From positions 19,375,674 through 19,439,673 of the forward strand of contig NC_052400.1 of the NCBI RefSeq assembly GCF_009389715.1: a stretch of 64,000 nucleotides of DNA. Direction: 5' to 3'. Source of the stretch: Phoenix dactylifera. Its lineage: Eukaryota > Streptophyta > Magnoliopsida > Arecales > Arecaceae. The notes beneath the pieces were generated by a model, which worked only from the letters and a program-made list of their open reading frames with translations, did no database searches and was not told the DNA's origin. The position numbers and the translations under genes were made by a program. Of the stretch, positions 1 through 11,345 are shown piece by piece (positions within the stretch are counted from its first letter, which is position 1; each line of letters starts with the position of its first letter).

Positions 1-1736
1 GGTCGGATTTGGGTTCAATATTAAAATCTGAATAAGAAAAGTCACTTATGACTCGGTCCGGTCTTACCTATTTGCACCCCTGACTATTTGCTATCACAAG
101 GATGTAATGCTAGAATTATACTTTACCTTGGTTTTCAACTTTAGATTACGTTACTGTTACTTATAGGTAATTATTCTTTTGAGTTGCCACTGCTGTGCTT
201 GGGTCGCTCACGCCAAGGCTCGCCTAATTCTTTTGCCGTTATACCGGTCCTTTCCCTTGGTTGGATCTCTTTTAACGGATGGACGCTTTAACTGGCTTTG
301 GTGCTCCGAACCGGCCCATTTACATCGCTGGACTCCTTTGCTCTAAGATCTGATTTTGTCCAAAACATTCTATCTCTTCGCTGCGTGCACTGGAAATATT
401 CAAACCACCAATCTGATTTTTCTTTGTCAAATTAGTCATGCAAACCACCAAATTATAAGGCATAGATCTAACCCTCTCTAGATAATCATTTTTCCATCTT
501 TGCCATGATTTTTATTTCCTCCCCTTATTAAATCCTAATTTATCTTTGTCTAGGCGTTCCAGGCACTCCACACTGGCCTGATTCATTCAATGAAAGCTAG
601 CTTATAACTGTTAAAAGTCATCATTTATCTCATGCAAACGTGATGAATGCACTGGAAACGAACAGTTACCCCACAAGCTTATTTGAAATATTTGACATGG
701 GTCTACATGATAAATAAACCGCAGCCTATTGAGAGGATGGTATTGAAATTATTCCCTTCATTCTCAACACTAGCATGGGGCCTTAATCAATATATGGATT
801 TGATAGTTGGGACTTGGGACCGAGTGGTGCAGGTGGACTTGGACTGTGCTGTGTGCAAGTACGGACTATAATCTTGTTGCTGTTAAAATTCGACGTCTTC
901 AGACAAGTTTCCGGTGAAGAACGTTTATAGAGAAGCTAGCAGGACTGCGGACTGAGTGCCTCATGGTAGCTGATCATTTTAGGGGATCTTGTGAATATGT
1001 GAGGTGTTGTTTTTTCGGTATTTTTAGATATATCTACATTAAAGATGGATGAGTCATCTGTTATAGTGAGAAAAAAAAAAAACACCTTCAGACTTCATGC
1101 TGATAGAATTTAGGCCGCAAACCAGCTATTTGTCACCACTACCATATTCTAGGTTTTTTTCATTTAAAAAGAATTATATTCTAGATTCCTCTTGGCAAGC
1201 AAAAGCTTTTGTTTTTTTCTCCCTTTTCCTCTGCATTCTAAATATAGTATTTTTTTAATGTCGGATTGCGGCATTTGTCCGATCATGCCCATGGGACATG
1301 CTCCCATCAATGCGAGAATCTCATGGAGAAAAATTATTAAATTGAATAATGGGAGATTTTTAATTTTTTTATTTGGAATATAGTGCAATTATTGTTCTTT
1401 TTTAATTAATTGAAGCTCTGTACTGTAGCTTTGTCGGCATCTTTGCTCTACGGCTTCCCCTTCCTTTCGCTTTCCCCCTCTTTAAAATCTCCTTTCCTTA
1501 TTCTTTTTCATTTTTATAGCAAAATAACCCCGCTTCTAAGGGAACCTCTCCTTTAGGACAACAGAGACCGCTGCCGTCGGATTGGCTCTCGGTGCCGTTG
1601 GATTGCTTCTGGCGGACGCTTCAGCCACTCGTTCCTCTTCTCCCGTCCTCGCACCAGTTTCTTTCTAATTTTCTGAGGCTGTTCGATCTCCTCTCCCGGT
1701 CAAAATCAGGGTTTTCTCTTCCTGAATAGACGAATA
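1..1736. other. intergenic, upstream of the DUF641 gene
   Basis: No gene is recognised. The first ~85 bases (a Y-rich 'ggtcggatttgggtt' start and a 'ttgcacccctga' end) look like the tail of a repeat cut by the window edge. Open frames near 650–870 and 1170–1390 match nothing I know. From ~1440 to 1720 the sequence becomes CT-rich, which fits the promoter and 5' leader of the gene that follows. Confidence 0.5.
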
Positions 1737-3201
1737 GTGGAAGAGACGAGGCCGGCGCCATCTAACCTGGAGTCACCGAGCAAGCCCTTCACCAAGATGT
1801 TCCGCATCCGCCGCCGCCGGGACGCCACCGGCTCCGTCGGAGGCAGCGGTAATGGTGTCGTCCCGGGCAAAGATAGGCCAATCATGGAGAAGCTCAAGCT
1901 CTCAGGAAAACCTCAGAGACTACTTCTCCGCCATGCCCTCCGAGCCTCACAAAGGCGAGGATGAGAAGCAGCAGCAGCAGCACTCGCAGAAGAAGCTGTC
2001 CTCCAAGGATAAAGAGGCGATGGAATCCCTCCTCGCCAACCTCTTCGCCAGCATCTCCGCCATCAAGGCCGCCTACGCCCAGCTCCAGGTGGCTCAGTCC
2101 CCCTACGATCCCGACTCCATCCAGTCCGCTGACCAGGCCGTGGTCTCCGAGCTCAAGCACCTCTCCGTCCTCAAGCAGTCCTACCTCAGCAAGCAGCTCC
2201 AATCCACCGCTCCACCGGTCTCCCAGCCGGCCCTGGAGGCCCGGAACCAGGAGCAGCGCAGCCTCCTCAAGACCTACCAGATCACCACCAAGAAGCTCGA
2301 GGCCGAGCTCCAGCTCAGGGACTCCGACATCCTCTCCCTCCAAGCCCAGCTCCAAGCCCTGGAGAAGCAGAACCGAGCCCTCGACGCCAGGCTCCACCCG
2401 GGCCGCTCGCTGTCCGCGCTCGACGACCTCCACCTCTCCGGGCTGAACCCCACCCATTTCCTCACCGCGCTGCGGTACACCGTGAAATCGATCCGGTGCT
2501 TCGTCAAGCTGATGGTTAAGGAGATGGAATCAGCCGGGTGGGACCTTGACGCCGCGGCCGGATCCATCCAGCCCGACGTACTTCGCCGGAAGCCCAGCCA
2601 CCGGATCTTCGCCTTCGAATCATTCGTCTGCCAGAAAATGTTCTCCGACTTCCATCGCCGGGACTTCAATCTTAGCTCCTTGGCAGACCGATCCACTTGG
2701 GACCGGCGCCGGTTCTTCGACGAGTTCACCGAGCTCAAATTCGTGAAAATAAAGCAGGCTTTCGAAGGGGGAACCCAAAAGTCGGCGTTGGGGAAGTTCA
2801 TAAGGGCGAAGTATTTGGCCCTGGTCCACCCGAAGATGGAGGCGTCGTTCGTTGGTAGTCTGGAGCAGAGGGCGCTGGTGAGCTCGGGGCAGGGGTTCCC
2901 GGTGTCGGCGTTCTTCTCCGGCTTCGCGGAGATGGCGAGGCGCGTGTGGCTCCTCCACTGCCTCTTCTTCTCGTTCGGGCCGGGGGAGGGGTCCATCTTC
3001 CAGGCCCGGCAGGGCTGCCGGTTCTCGGAGGTTTACATGGAGAGCGTGGCGGAGGAGGAGGACGACGACGACGACGCTGCCGGACTGAGGCCCCCCACCG
3101 TGGGGTTCACGGTGGTCCCCGGTTTCCGGGTGGGGAAGACGCTGATACAGTGTAAAGTCTCCATCGCATCATCTGCGCCTCAGATGGGTGGGCGGTCATG
3201 A
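1737..3201 (+). CDS. IRKI/GIL1-type DUF641 protein (N-terminus split over two frames)
   Basis: Intronless gene of the plant-specific family that includes GRAVITROPIC IN THE LIGHT 1 and IRK-interacting protein; members act in light/gravity signalling or bind receptor kinases (family knowledge). The frame opening at 1852 (449 codons) carries the body: the DUF641 block from about codon 55 (MESLLANLF…, then AAYAQLQVAQSPYDPDSIQ), a coiled coil at about codons 128–182, an acidic EEEDDDDD run, and the family C-terminus GFTVVPGFRVGKTLIQC. The expected family N-terminus (MEETRPAPSNLESPSKPFTK, then a basic RIRRRR patch) instead starts at 1737 in another frame, which ends at 1964. The switch lies near 1890–1900 and needs one extra base or two missing bases. 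Either the assembly has an indel, the gene is mutated, or translation starts at 1852 (AATGG context). The conserved body is open to the stop. Confidence 0.85.
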
Positions 3202-5752
3202 CCCTTCTCCAAGATAGGGTGGAGATCTTGATGAGCCATCGGACGGCGCTGGAGGCACCTAAGCCTGTTGTTGCCATCCCGGATTTTGCCAAGTGGGCCC
3301 TGCGGTACTTGTCCCGGGATGTGGGGCGGTGGGGAGACAGGTCTGATGGAAAAGGTGGAAAGGACTCTCCAAGCGGCTATTAATAGTAAACAGAATGATA
3401 ATATTATGTATTATTATTTTTTATAATTAAAGCGAGTATTTATTAGGTCTATGTGGATTGATAGATAATGACAGATGGCATATTAGTTTATAGTGTGGGG
3501 GAATGCCGTGTGTGGGAAACTTAGTGGCGTTTTGTCTGGTTGGACATTTTGTTAGAATAAAAATAATGGTGGTTGGTCTTGGGGGAAATAGAATACTAGT
3601 ATTATTTGGGTGGATGGTCGAGCAAATGGGCGTCACGGAACATGAGATGCAGGTGCTGCGTAATTCTCCAGTGCGTCGACATCTTAGAATGGGTGGTTTT
3701 TGTTGGCATTTGCGCTCCGTGGCTGTCCCGGTGGACACCGTGTTCTTGGCACCGTCTGTCCTTCGTGGGCTGCTCCTGGGATTCTTCCATTGTTAATTTT
3801 CCTTGGGGATGATGAAGGGCGTCATCAGTCTTAAGAATGGCTCAGTTTATTTCACCGACAAAGTAGCAGTACAAAACCTAATTCAGACGGGACCAGATCT
3901 AGATATCGCTTCTCTTCATCTACAATATCGCTTCTCTCTTTGTTATCATCCTTGCTGTTCTCTTTTTTGGTTCGTTGCCGCCATGGATCTGATTTTTTAT
4001 TGGATCAGATCTAGATTCAAAATTAGAATTCGAATAAGATACCGAGCTGGATTGGAATTACTCGTGACAGACTTCTAGTCGTGCCACGATCTAACACCCT
4101 GGTGTCAGTTAATTTAATATTCATTACTACCTTGGTTCAAGAAAAAAAAAAATATTTTGCTGCAGTCGGATCTGGGCGGTCAATCAGATAGGTCGCCAAT
4201 TTCGGCGCCATTACCATGGTCGTCGTTGCACTTGGTGCAGTAGGCCTCCTATTTCTATGCTTGACGACGATGACCCATGCCGGCTATTTTAGACCGGACT
4301 TTTGTGTTTAGTTTTGAGTCTCCAACGGGCTAAGCAATTGGAGATGATCGCCTTGCGTTACCAAGATATGTAAAATTTGAAAATAAATGATAAAAACTCC
4401 AGTTGTTTTTAAAACTTAAAGAATTGATGAGAAGAAAGGAAATATTTGGAAAAGCCTTTACTTGATAACTTTGCATGGGACGGGGTGTTACCGAGTGAAG
4501 GCAACAGGCCGTGGGCAAGTCACCGCCTCTCCGTGGTGTTAGGGTCGAACCAAGTCGTGCGAACGTTGAAGTTGATCTCAAGTGTACTTTCTCATAATTT
4601 ACTTCGAGATCCAAATGATGACGATTTTATATTAAATTATAATATTTAGTATGAAAATAGATAAAAAAATTATAAAATAAATGATAGATTTAATATCTAT
4701 TTTTTTAAAAATGTAAAATAAATACTACTATAAAGATAATATTTATTTTTTCTATGCTGGATTACCGAATGAAGGTAATCTAAAATTATCATTTCTCGAC
4801 GAAAATATCCACACTTATAACATATTAATATTATATCAATTATATTATATAATTAATATTAATTATATTAATATATTATAATATATATTAAAACAATATT
4901 TGTAAATAGTAATGTATTTAATATGTTGATATATTTATTAATAAATAAATAGCAAATATTTATTAATTATCAATACATCTAATTTAGGATTTATTAATAA
5001 CTAGTATATTTATTTATATACCAAAATATTTTAAAATTAATTTATAGTAAGAAATATATTTTCTAATATATATAAAATTAATTTAAAATATTTATTAACA
5101 CATATAAAATATATTTTAATATTCAAAATAGCCAATATTGACGGAATTTATATAAGTGGGCCATAAATGGCTAATAAATAGACTAAAAAAATAGTATTAC
5201 TTAAATTCTCTATTCAAAGGTATTGTTATAAAATTGTAAGACTATTTCAAACCAAGCAAAGTATTTTTTTTTTCGATGCTATTTTTTAGAGTAATTTTTC
5301 TACTAATCAAATATGATAAAATTTATTTTCTTCAATAATTATTTATTATCTTATAATCCGACATACTCCAACCAAAGGAACACTAAGGGTTAAGCACAAG
5401 ATTAACCTAAAACTTACATATCTAAACTGGGAGAACGTGTATTGAGATCTTGTGCGGAGGATACAGCTGGCTCACCAGTCAATATAAATTCATAAATCGG
5501 ATCACCGTGTGATGAATTTAATTAAAAAATACATATAACGACATAAATGTCTTGGATGGATGGTTGTCAATCGGCTTGCTTCCTTTTTGTTCAAAGTACT
5601 CTCGGACTAGGTGAGTTCGTTTTTTCGGATAACACCAACCAAAGGTGAGCGTCTGAGGGAGAACATTTATCGGATTCTGAAGTGAGAGATCGACGGGCTC
5701 CGGCCTTTGCCTTCGTGTCGTCGTCTCGTCGATCTTCAGGTGCGATTCCCAG
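3202..5752. other. intergenic, strongly AT-rich at 4.6–5.4 kb
   Basis: 3202–3420 is the likely 3' untranslated region of the DUF641 gene. The rest has no recognisable gene. A short frame at 3803–4078 lies in sequence with several copies of 'cagatctaga'-like words and is not convincing as coding. From ~4620 to 5390 the DNA is almost pure A/T with degenerate TTAATAT words. Confidence 0.5.
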
Positions 5753-6789
5753 TCTGAACGCGAAATAGCGGACAAGTTGGGCGCCTATGGAGTCGTTACA
5801 AGGTAATCGTTTCGTTGCCTCAACAGCTTCCGCTTAATAACTTTCGTGCCCTTTCCTCCCTTCTTCTGATTAATTCCTTTTTATAGTTTTATCCCTTCTT
5901 CTTGTAGTTTTTAGATGTACCATGTTTCATGCTAAATTCCTTCTCTTGGCAGCTTGAACTGTGGGCTTGCTGTCATTGCACGCCACGCGTTTGATGTTTT
6001 GCTTCATGGAATCTGACCACGGTGATGCGTGAATATGCTGTTTTAAGTAATTCTTGTGGTTGAAACCAATGTAAGTTATTCTAATATACGGAATTCCTCC
6101 AATTTGATTGCTCCCTAACTTCTAAACCAAAAAATGCGTGGCTATCTTTAGTCTACCCACCCGCGATCTCATCCTTAACTTACCTCACAAAACAACGGAA
6201 CTACCTGATTCTTGAAAAGGACCGAAATGTCGTTCATGTTGGGTGCATGGTTGAAACTTGGATCACTGGAATTGCATGAACTTGAATCGGCTTTGTCAGA
6301 GATTGATCATTGTGTTTGGTTAAAAGCAACTAATGTTTTTTTATTAACCGTGGTTAAGTCGCCATATTTTCCTCTACATCCTCAGGCCACAGTTAGAACT
6401 CTCCTATTGCTTGTTTCAAATAAATAGGCACTGAGGGCAAGCTTTGAACACTGTATTCAGGTCGTGGATATCATTGCCATATACATATATATTACCTGGT
6501 GCATATGCCATTTTACTTGTTCGAACATGTGTAGTTTACCTGTAGCTCAATTGATATTTGCAGCCCTGCACGTTCATTTAATCGTAGTCTGCTGGTCTTT
6601 CTATTTAGACTTTGTATGGATGCTGAAACAATTTGGTTGTTAGTTATGAAAGCAGCTGATACTAATGGTCTGTTTTGAATAACAACTTTTACCATCTCAG
6701 TGTATGGATAGCAAGGAATTCACCAGGCTACACATTTGCAGAGTTCGATGCCTGTCAGAAAGCAGATCATGCAATTTCTGCTTTAGATG
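5753..6789 (+). pseudogene. RSZ-type SR splicing factor, RRM fragment (two exons)
   Basis: Two exon-like pieces encode the second half of an RNA-recognition motif of the RSZ21/RSZ22 (SRSF7-like) family. Exon A is 5753–5802, after a 'cccag' acceptor and before a GTAATC donor; it reads SEREIADKLGAYGVVT, matching the family's (T/S)EREL-DEF-FGV. Exon B is 6701–6789 (acceptor 'ctcag', donor GTGAGA); it begins with the shared Ser codon and reads VWIARNSPGYTFAEFDAC, then ISALDG. Both intron positions, before VW and inside DG, are those I expect in plant RSZ genes. The RNP2 start (MSRVYVGNL), the zinc knuckle and the RS tail were not found, so this is probably a truncated paralogue. An upstream exon that I failed to see remains possible. 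Confidence 0.55.
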
Positions 6790-9479
6790 GTGAGATGCAA
6801 TCACCTCCTTTACCTTTGTTCAAAATAGTGTTCAATCTTCTAAATTTTTACTATCACCCAAGTCATCTTTTTATTTGTCCTTCAAGTTTTCTAGATGCTT
6901 GCAGTTGTTTTGTTTGATTTTCTAAAAAGTATATTGTCTTGTCTCACATGCTAGCATGAGTGGCTGGCTTTAAATAGTGGTGCATGGACATGAATCCTAG
7001 AATCATACTTGGATGCATATCCAAGTGCCTGACCGGGCAAGAGAAAAATGGGAATACATAGGACAATATATAATTTTAACTAAATTATATTTAAACCTTT
7101 AAATATCATTGACTTGGATATTAAGAAGAAAATATTAAAAAGATAGTTTGTTATGGTCTTCTATTCTACATTTTTATCATCCAGGCTTCCAATTTAACTA
7201 AAGGATATAAGTAAAATGGCATTTTGTAAAGTTATTGCAATAGCTACATCCCCACCAATTTCTGAAAAAAGAGTAGACACTCTGTTATAATGTCAATGTG
7301 GAGGGTCAAACTCATTGTTGGAAGAGTCCAACTATCTACCAATCTTTAAAAGTTATTGCCAGAGAACATCATAACTGTCTAGGAGTTTTATCCAATTCAT
7401 ATGTATCTAACATGGATTTTTGGAGTTGTCCAAGTAATACAGGCTTTAAATTCTCGCCCTATAGAGAAACAAGTTAGTGATTGATAAGCAATGTCATTGT
7501 TTATTAGTGATTATTAGGTAATAATCTAAAGGACTCAAAAGTTATTTTGAATTGTATTTAATTTCACCCTCTACTTTGATTGTAACGCAGTACTATTGAT
7601 ATATTGGAAAAGAAATCCGTACCACATCTTAACGACCAAACTTTACTTTTGCATGTTTGTACTATGACCATGGACAATAGTTAGTTTTCCTTCTTTAATA
7701 GTTCATATTTTATAAGATAATTTCCAGAATCTGTCTAAATTTCAAAAGCTAGATTATCATGGCTGAACAAGCAAACTTATGCTTGCATGGTATGACTCCA
7801 ATTATGGAAAGCAAACTTTCTCCATGATTGAAAGCATTGTTGATAAAACTTAATTCCACCATATTTACCTCTTACAACACCATTTATGAAATCTTTCAAC
7901 AAAACAGAGCCATTCAGATTTCATGACAACAACTACTTTGATTTTCTGGTATGTATTGTTGGAAAACTGATATCTGTAAGAATTTGAGACTTATTGCACT
8001 ATCAGTATACAGCTTAATTTTAGCATATTCTGCACTCCATATAGATGATCTTCTTAATACCAACAAATTCAAGTAGCTGATACTAATATCTGATTATTTA
8101 TTATCCTTAACTGAGACTATACATGTATACCTTGCAAAGAGGTGACTGTTTAGGAAAAATGTTTGGCTATCCAGTCATTAGAAAGGTATTGTGACATACC
8201 ATTGCGCAACCTTTATCGCGAGGATCCTTATCTTATGCTTGTTGGCTTAGACACTGCGAGAGATGCTGGAAATTCATGAAATCTCTTGGCCTTTTAGATG
8301 TATTCCATATATTTGTTTCTGTTAGTTTGGGCATCATCTTGTCAGCTGACCTCAATAAGCTTGGCGAGATTCTACTCAGGATCATTGTGATATTTTGTCT
8401 TTAGTCATGCTGTGGCTGAAGGTCTGGATGGTTATCATCTTGACACAGAGTAGGTTGAGTAGGTTGATTGATGTGCAGCGCATAAGTGGTCTAACCATCA
8501 TATTTGTCTCACTAAGCATTTCATCTGATAGATGCCATGACATCTTATTCTAACTGATGCACTGTCCACTTGAGGCCAGTTCGTTTAGGTTTGCAGATTC
8601 ATGATTTTTCCTTACATGATGTGGTTCCACAGCCTAAAGTATTATAAATCAAGAAATAAGTGGGAATTTATTATAAACTTCTCTGCACTGTCCACTTTTT
8701 TTGTGAAATTTATTCAACATAATTATATTAATGAACATGCCATCAAGGCCAAAAAAAAATTAAAAATCAAGTGAACATTTACAGAACTAAAAGTAGAATC
8801 TGTTTTGTCATGAGAAAGTGGAGAAGCAACATAGAACTATACTTTTTTATTTGTCTAGAAGGAAAGAAAAAAACTATAATTCTAATTTGTTTTTGGAAGC
8901 TTTCATGCACAAGTACAACATTCACGAGTCACATGCTCAGATTTTATCACATTGGTCTAGCTTAAGCTACTCAGATTATTATGTGTAGTTTTTGAAAATC
9001 TCACACTAGGAGGGTCCTGCTGCAAAACTGAAAAGGTCAGTTGCAGCCAGGTGGCCTACTCTATTGCTTATCCACTTTGATTTCATTCAAGTATGAAGCA
9101 CCATAAGGGGTTATTTTGGACTTAATGGGGCCTAATAAGAAACTGCATTTATGTCTAAGGCACAATTTACAAGCCAAGAACAAACAGAATACCACAAGTC
9201 AAGATGTGGACCTACAGGATTTATTCTTAAAAATGTCTAATTATGTCAAAATTTGTCACCATCATTATCAAACATGTGTATTGCTTTTCGATAAATTTGA
9301 TATGATAATTATCAAACATCCACGTCTTAGTACCAACTGCTTTCCTGCATCGGATTGGGACATTACTAATCATTCACGTTCACATGGGTAGTCATGCTGA
9401 GCACTCGATGGACCTCCATAATTCTACCCATTGTGGACCTTGAGGACTTCCTGGAAGATGATTAATTAGGAAAAGTTAG
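6790..9479. other. intron-like or intergenic sequence
   Basis: AT-rich with no recognisable gene. It may be old intron or 3' sequence of the RSZ-like fragment. One short open stretch at 8175–8279 is listed separately. Confidence 0.45.
8175..8279 (+). other. exon-like open stretch, unrecognised
   Basis: After a 'ctatccag' possible acceptor, an open frame reads SLERYCDIPLRNLYREDPYL and continues MLVGLDTARDAG before a TGA. Codon composition and the charged/hydrophobic alternation look more protein-like than the flanks. I do not recognise the family, and its phase does not follow on from the RSZ-like exon at 6789. Confidence 0.2.
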
Positions 9480-11345
9480 ATATCACATTCCGTCTCCATG
9501 CACCAAAGAAAGTCTGCAACCAGATTGCCAGAATGTTGCATTCGAAATCTATTAGGCGCCATGGAAAATATTTAGGCTTTCCATTTGTTAGCAGATCTAA
9601 GAGGCTTACTTTTAAAGAAATCATAGAGTGGGTGAAGAATTAGTTGCATTGCTGGATGGAGAAATTGTTTCTGGCAAGTACGAATGTTTTTGTCAAAGCT
9701 ATAGCTCAAGCAGTCCCACTTATATGATGAATTGTTTCAAATTGCCTATTTTATGTGAAGAATTGAATAGTCTGATGAGCAATTTTTGGTGGGGCCAAAT
9801 GACGGATGGGAGGAAAATACATTGGGTTAGACAGGTAAACTTTGCCATTCCAAAAAGGAGGGTGGCATGGGTTTTCGGGACTTAATAGGCCTTCAATATG
9901 GCACTTTTAACTAAATGGGGGGCCATATTTCTTTGAAATCAGAACCATTATTTGACAGAGCCTATAAGACAAGAACACTCTTTGAATTGTTCATTCTTAG
10001 AAGCCCCACTTAGTTGTGATCCTTCGTACTCATGGAGAAGCATTTGGGAGGCAAAGGCGATTTTAAAGGATCGGGTTGGTTGCCTACAACTCTTCCTTTT
10101 GAAGTGGTCTCAACTCAGAAAACTCTTTGATACGGATGCAAATGTTAGTTGCCTAATTGATAAGAATTGAAAGCATACCTATATATATATATACATATTA
10201 CCCCATGAAGCTGAATTAATTAGAAAAATTCCTTAGAGAAACCCGACCGCGTGGAGATCATATTTTGTGGTATTTTACTTCTTCTGAGCAATTTACTGTT
10301 GAATGTGCTTATCATGTAGCCTGGAAATGGGAGAAGGGTTCAGCTAAGAATTCATCAAGTTTAGGTATGTACAGAAGCTCTTTCATGATAATTTGGCAGT
10401 TCCTTTGGAAATTTAATGTCCCATATAAAGTCGAATTATTTCTTTGGAAAGCTTGTATAGATATCTTACCGACAAAATGTAATCTGGTAAAAGGAATTAA
10501 ATGTGGATAAGCATTTCGAATTGTGTGGCTGTCCAGCAGAGATTATAGTGCATGTGCTTCGAGAAAAAAAATGCCCTTTTGCATGTCAATTTTTTCTCTT
10601 TATGGTTTAGATCCTATATGAGCCAAGGTCTGTCATTGAAGGATTGGTGGAGGTGTATGAAAGGTGGAATTTTGTGGGATAACAGCTAGGTCAAGTAACT
10701 TTGTCTTCAAAGAAAAGTAGAGGGATCCATTAGATACTACCATAGATGAAAATTTAGAATGATTTTCCGAGAGCTTAAGATTTTGTAGTCCAAAGGAGAA
10801 CTCTGTCGACTCATTGGAAACCTTCTTCTAACAATTATTACAAGCTCAATGTTGATGGTGCAATATTTACAAATGAAGCAGTCACAGGAACAAAGGTTGT
10901 TATTAGGAATTACTTGGGGGAGTTCATTGCTGGGATGTCAAAAAGAATAGGTATTCTGAACTCTGCTGAATACGGTGAAGCATTAGCTACAAGAAAGGGT
11001 CGTCAATTTGCATTAGACTTGGGTATCACTACTATTGTGCTAGAAGGGGATGTCCAAAACATTTTGACTGCTACTGCAAAATAACAACTTGATTTCTCTA
11101 ATATGGGAGCAATTATTGGAGATACAAAACTGACTTAAAGAAATTCCAGGAGCTGTGTCATCTCTCCTGTGAAGCAATATGTGAATCTGGCTGTTCATCT
11201 TTTAGCTAAAATTGCTTGCTTTATTGATGATGAATCAGTTTGGTTGGAGGATGCTCTCTCTTTTATTTTGAATAAATTGTTGAAAGATGTGACGAATTCC
11301 ATGACTTGTTATCATCTTTCCATCAAAAAAATATTAGTGTAATTA
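9480..11345 (+). mobile_element. plant L1-type LINE, 5'-truncated and decayed
   Basis: Three successive parts of a plant non-LTR retrotransposon ORF2 occur in order. At ~9490–9885 is the end of the reverse transcriptase (HGKYLGFPF, then PTYMMNCFKLPILCEELNSL and FWWG). At ~10265–10510 is the zf-RVT region (IWQFLWKFNVPYKVELFLWK, then LPTKCNLVKG). At ~10830–11290 is an RNase H domain, with D in KLNVDGA, E in AEYGEALA, D in EGDVQNI and the downstream VHLLAK. The parts lie in different frames with internal stops, so the copy is inactive. The endonuclease and the RT catalytic YADD region are absent, as in 5' truncation. Ends are approximate; the 3' end is placed near a short A-rich run at 11330. 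Confidence 0.85.

Noticed and set aside
1894-2996. Long minus-strand open frames (187 and 240 codons) under the DUF641 gene
   Set aside because: They are shadows of a GC-rich coding exon; the plus frame has the conserved family motifs.
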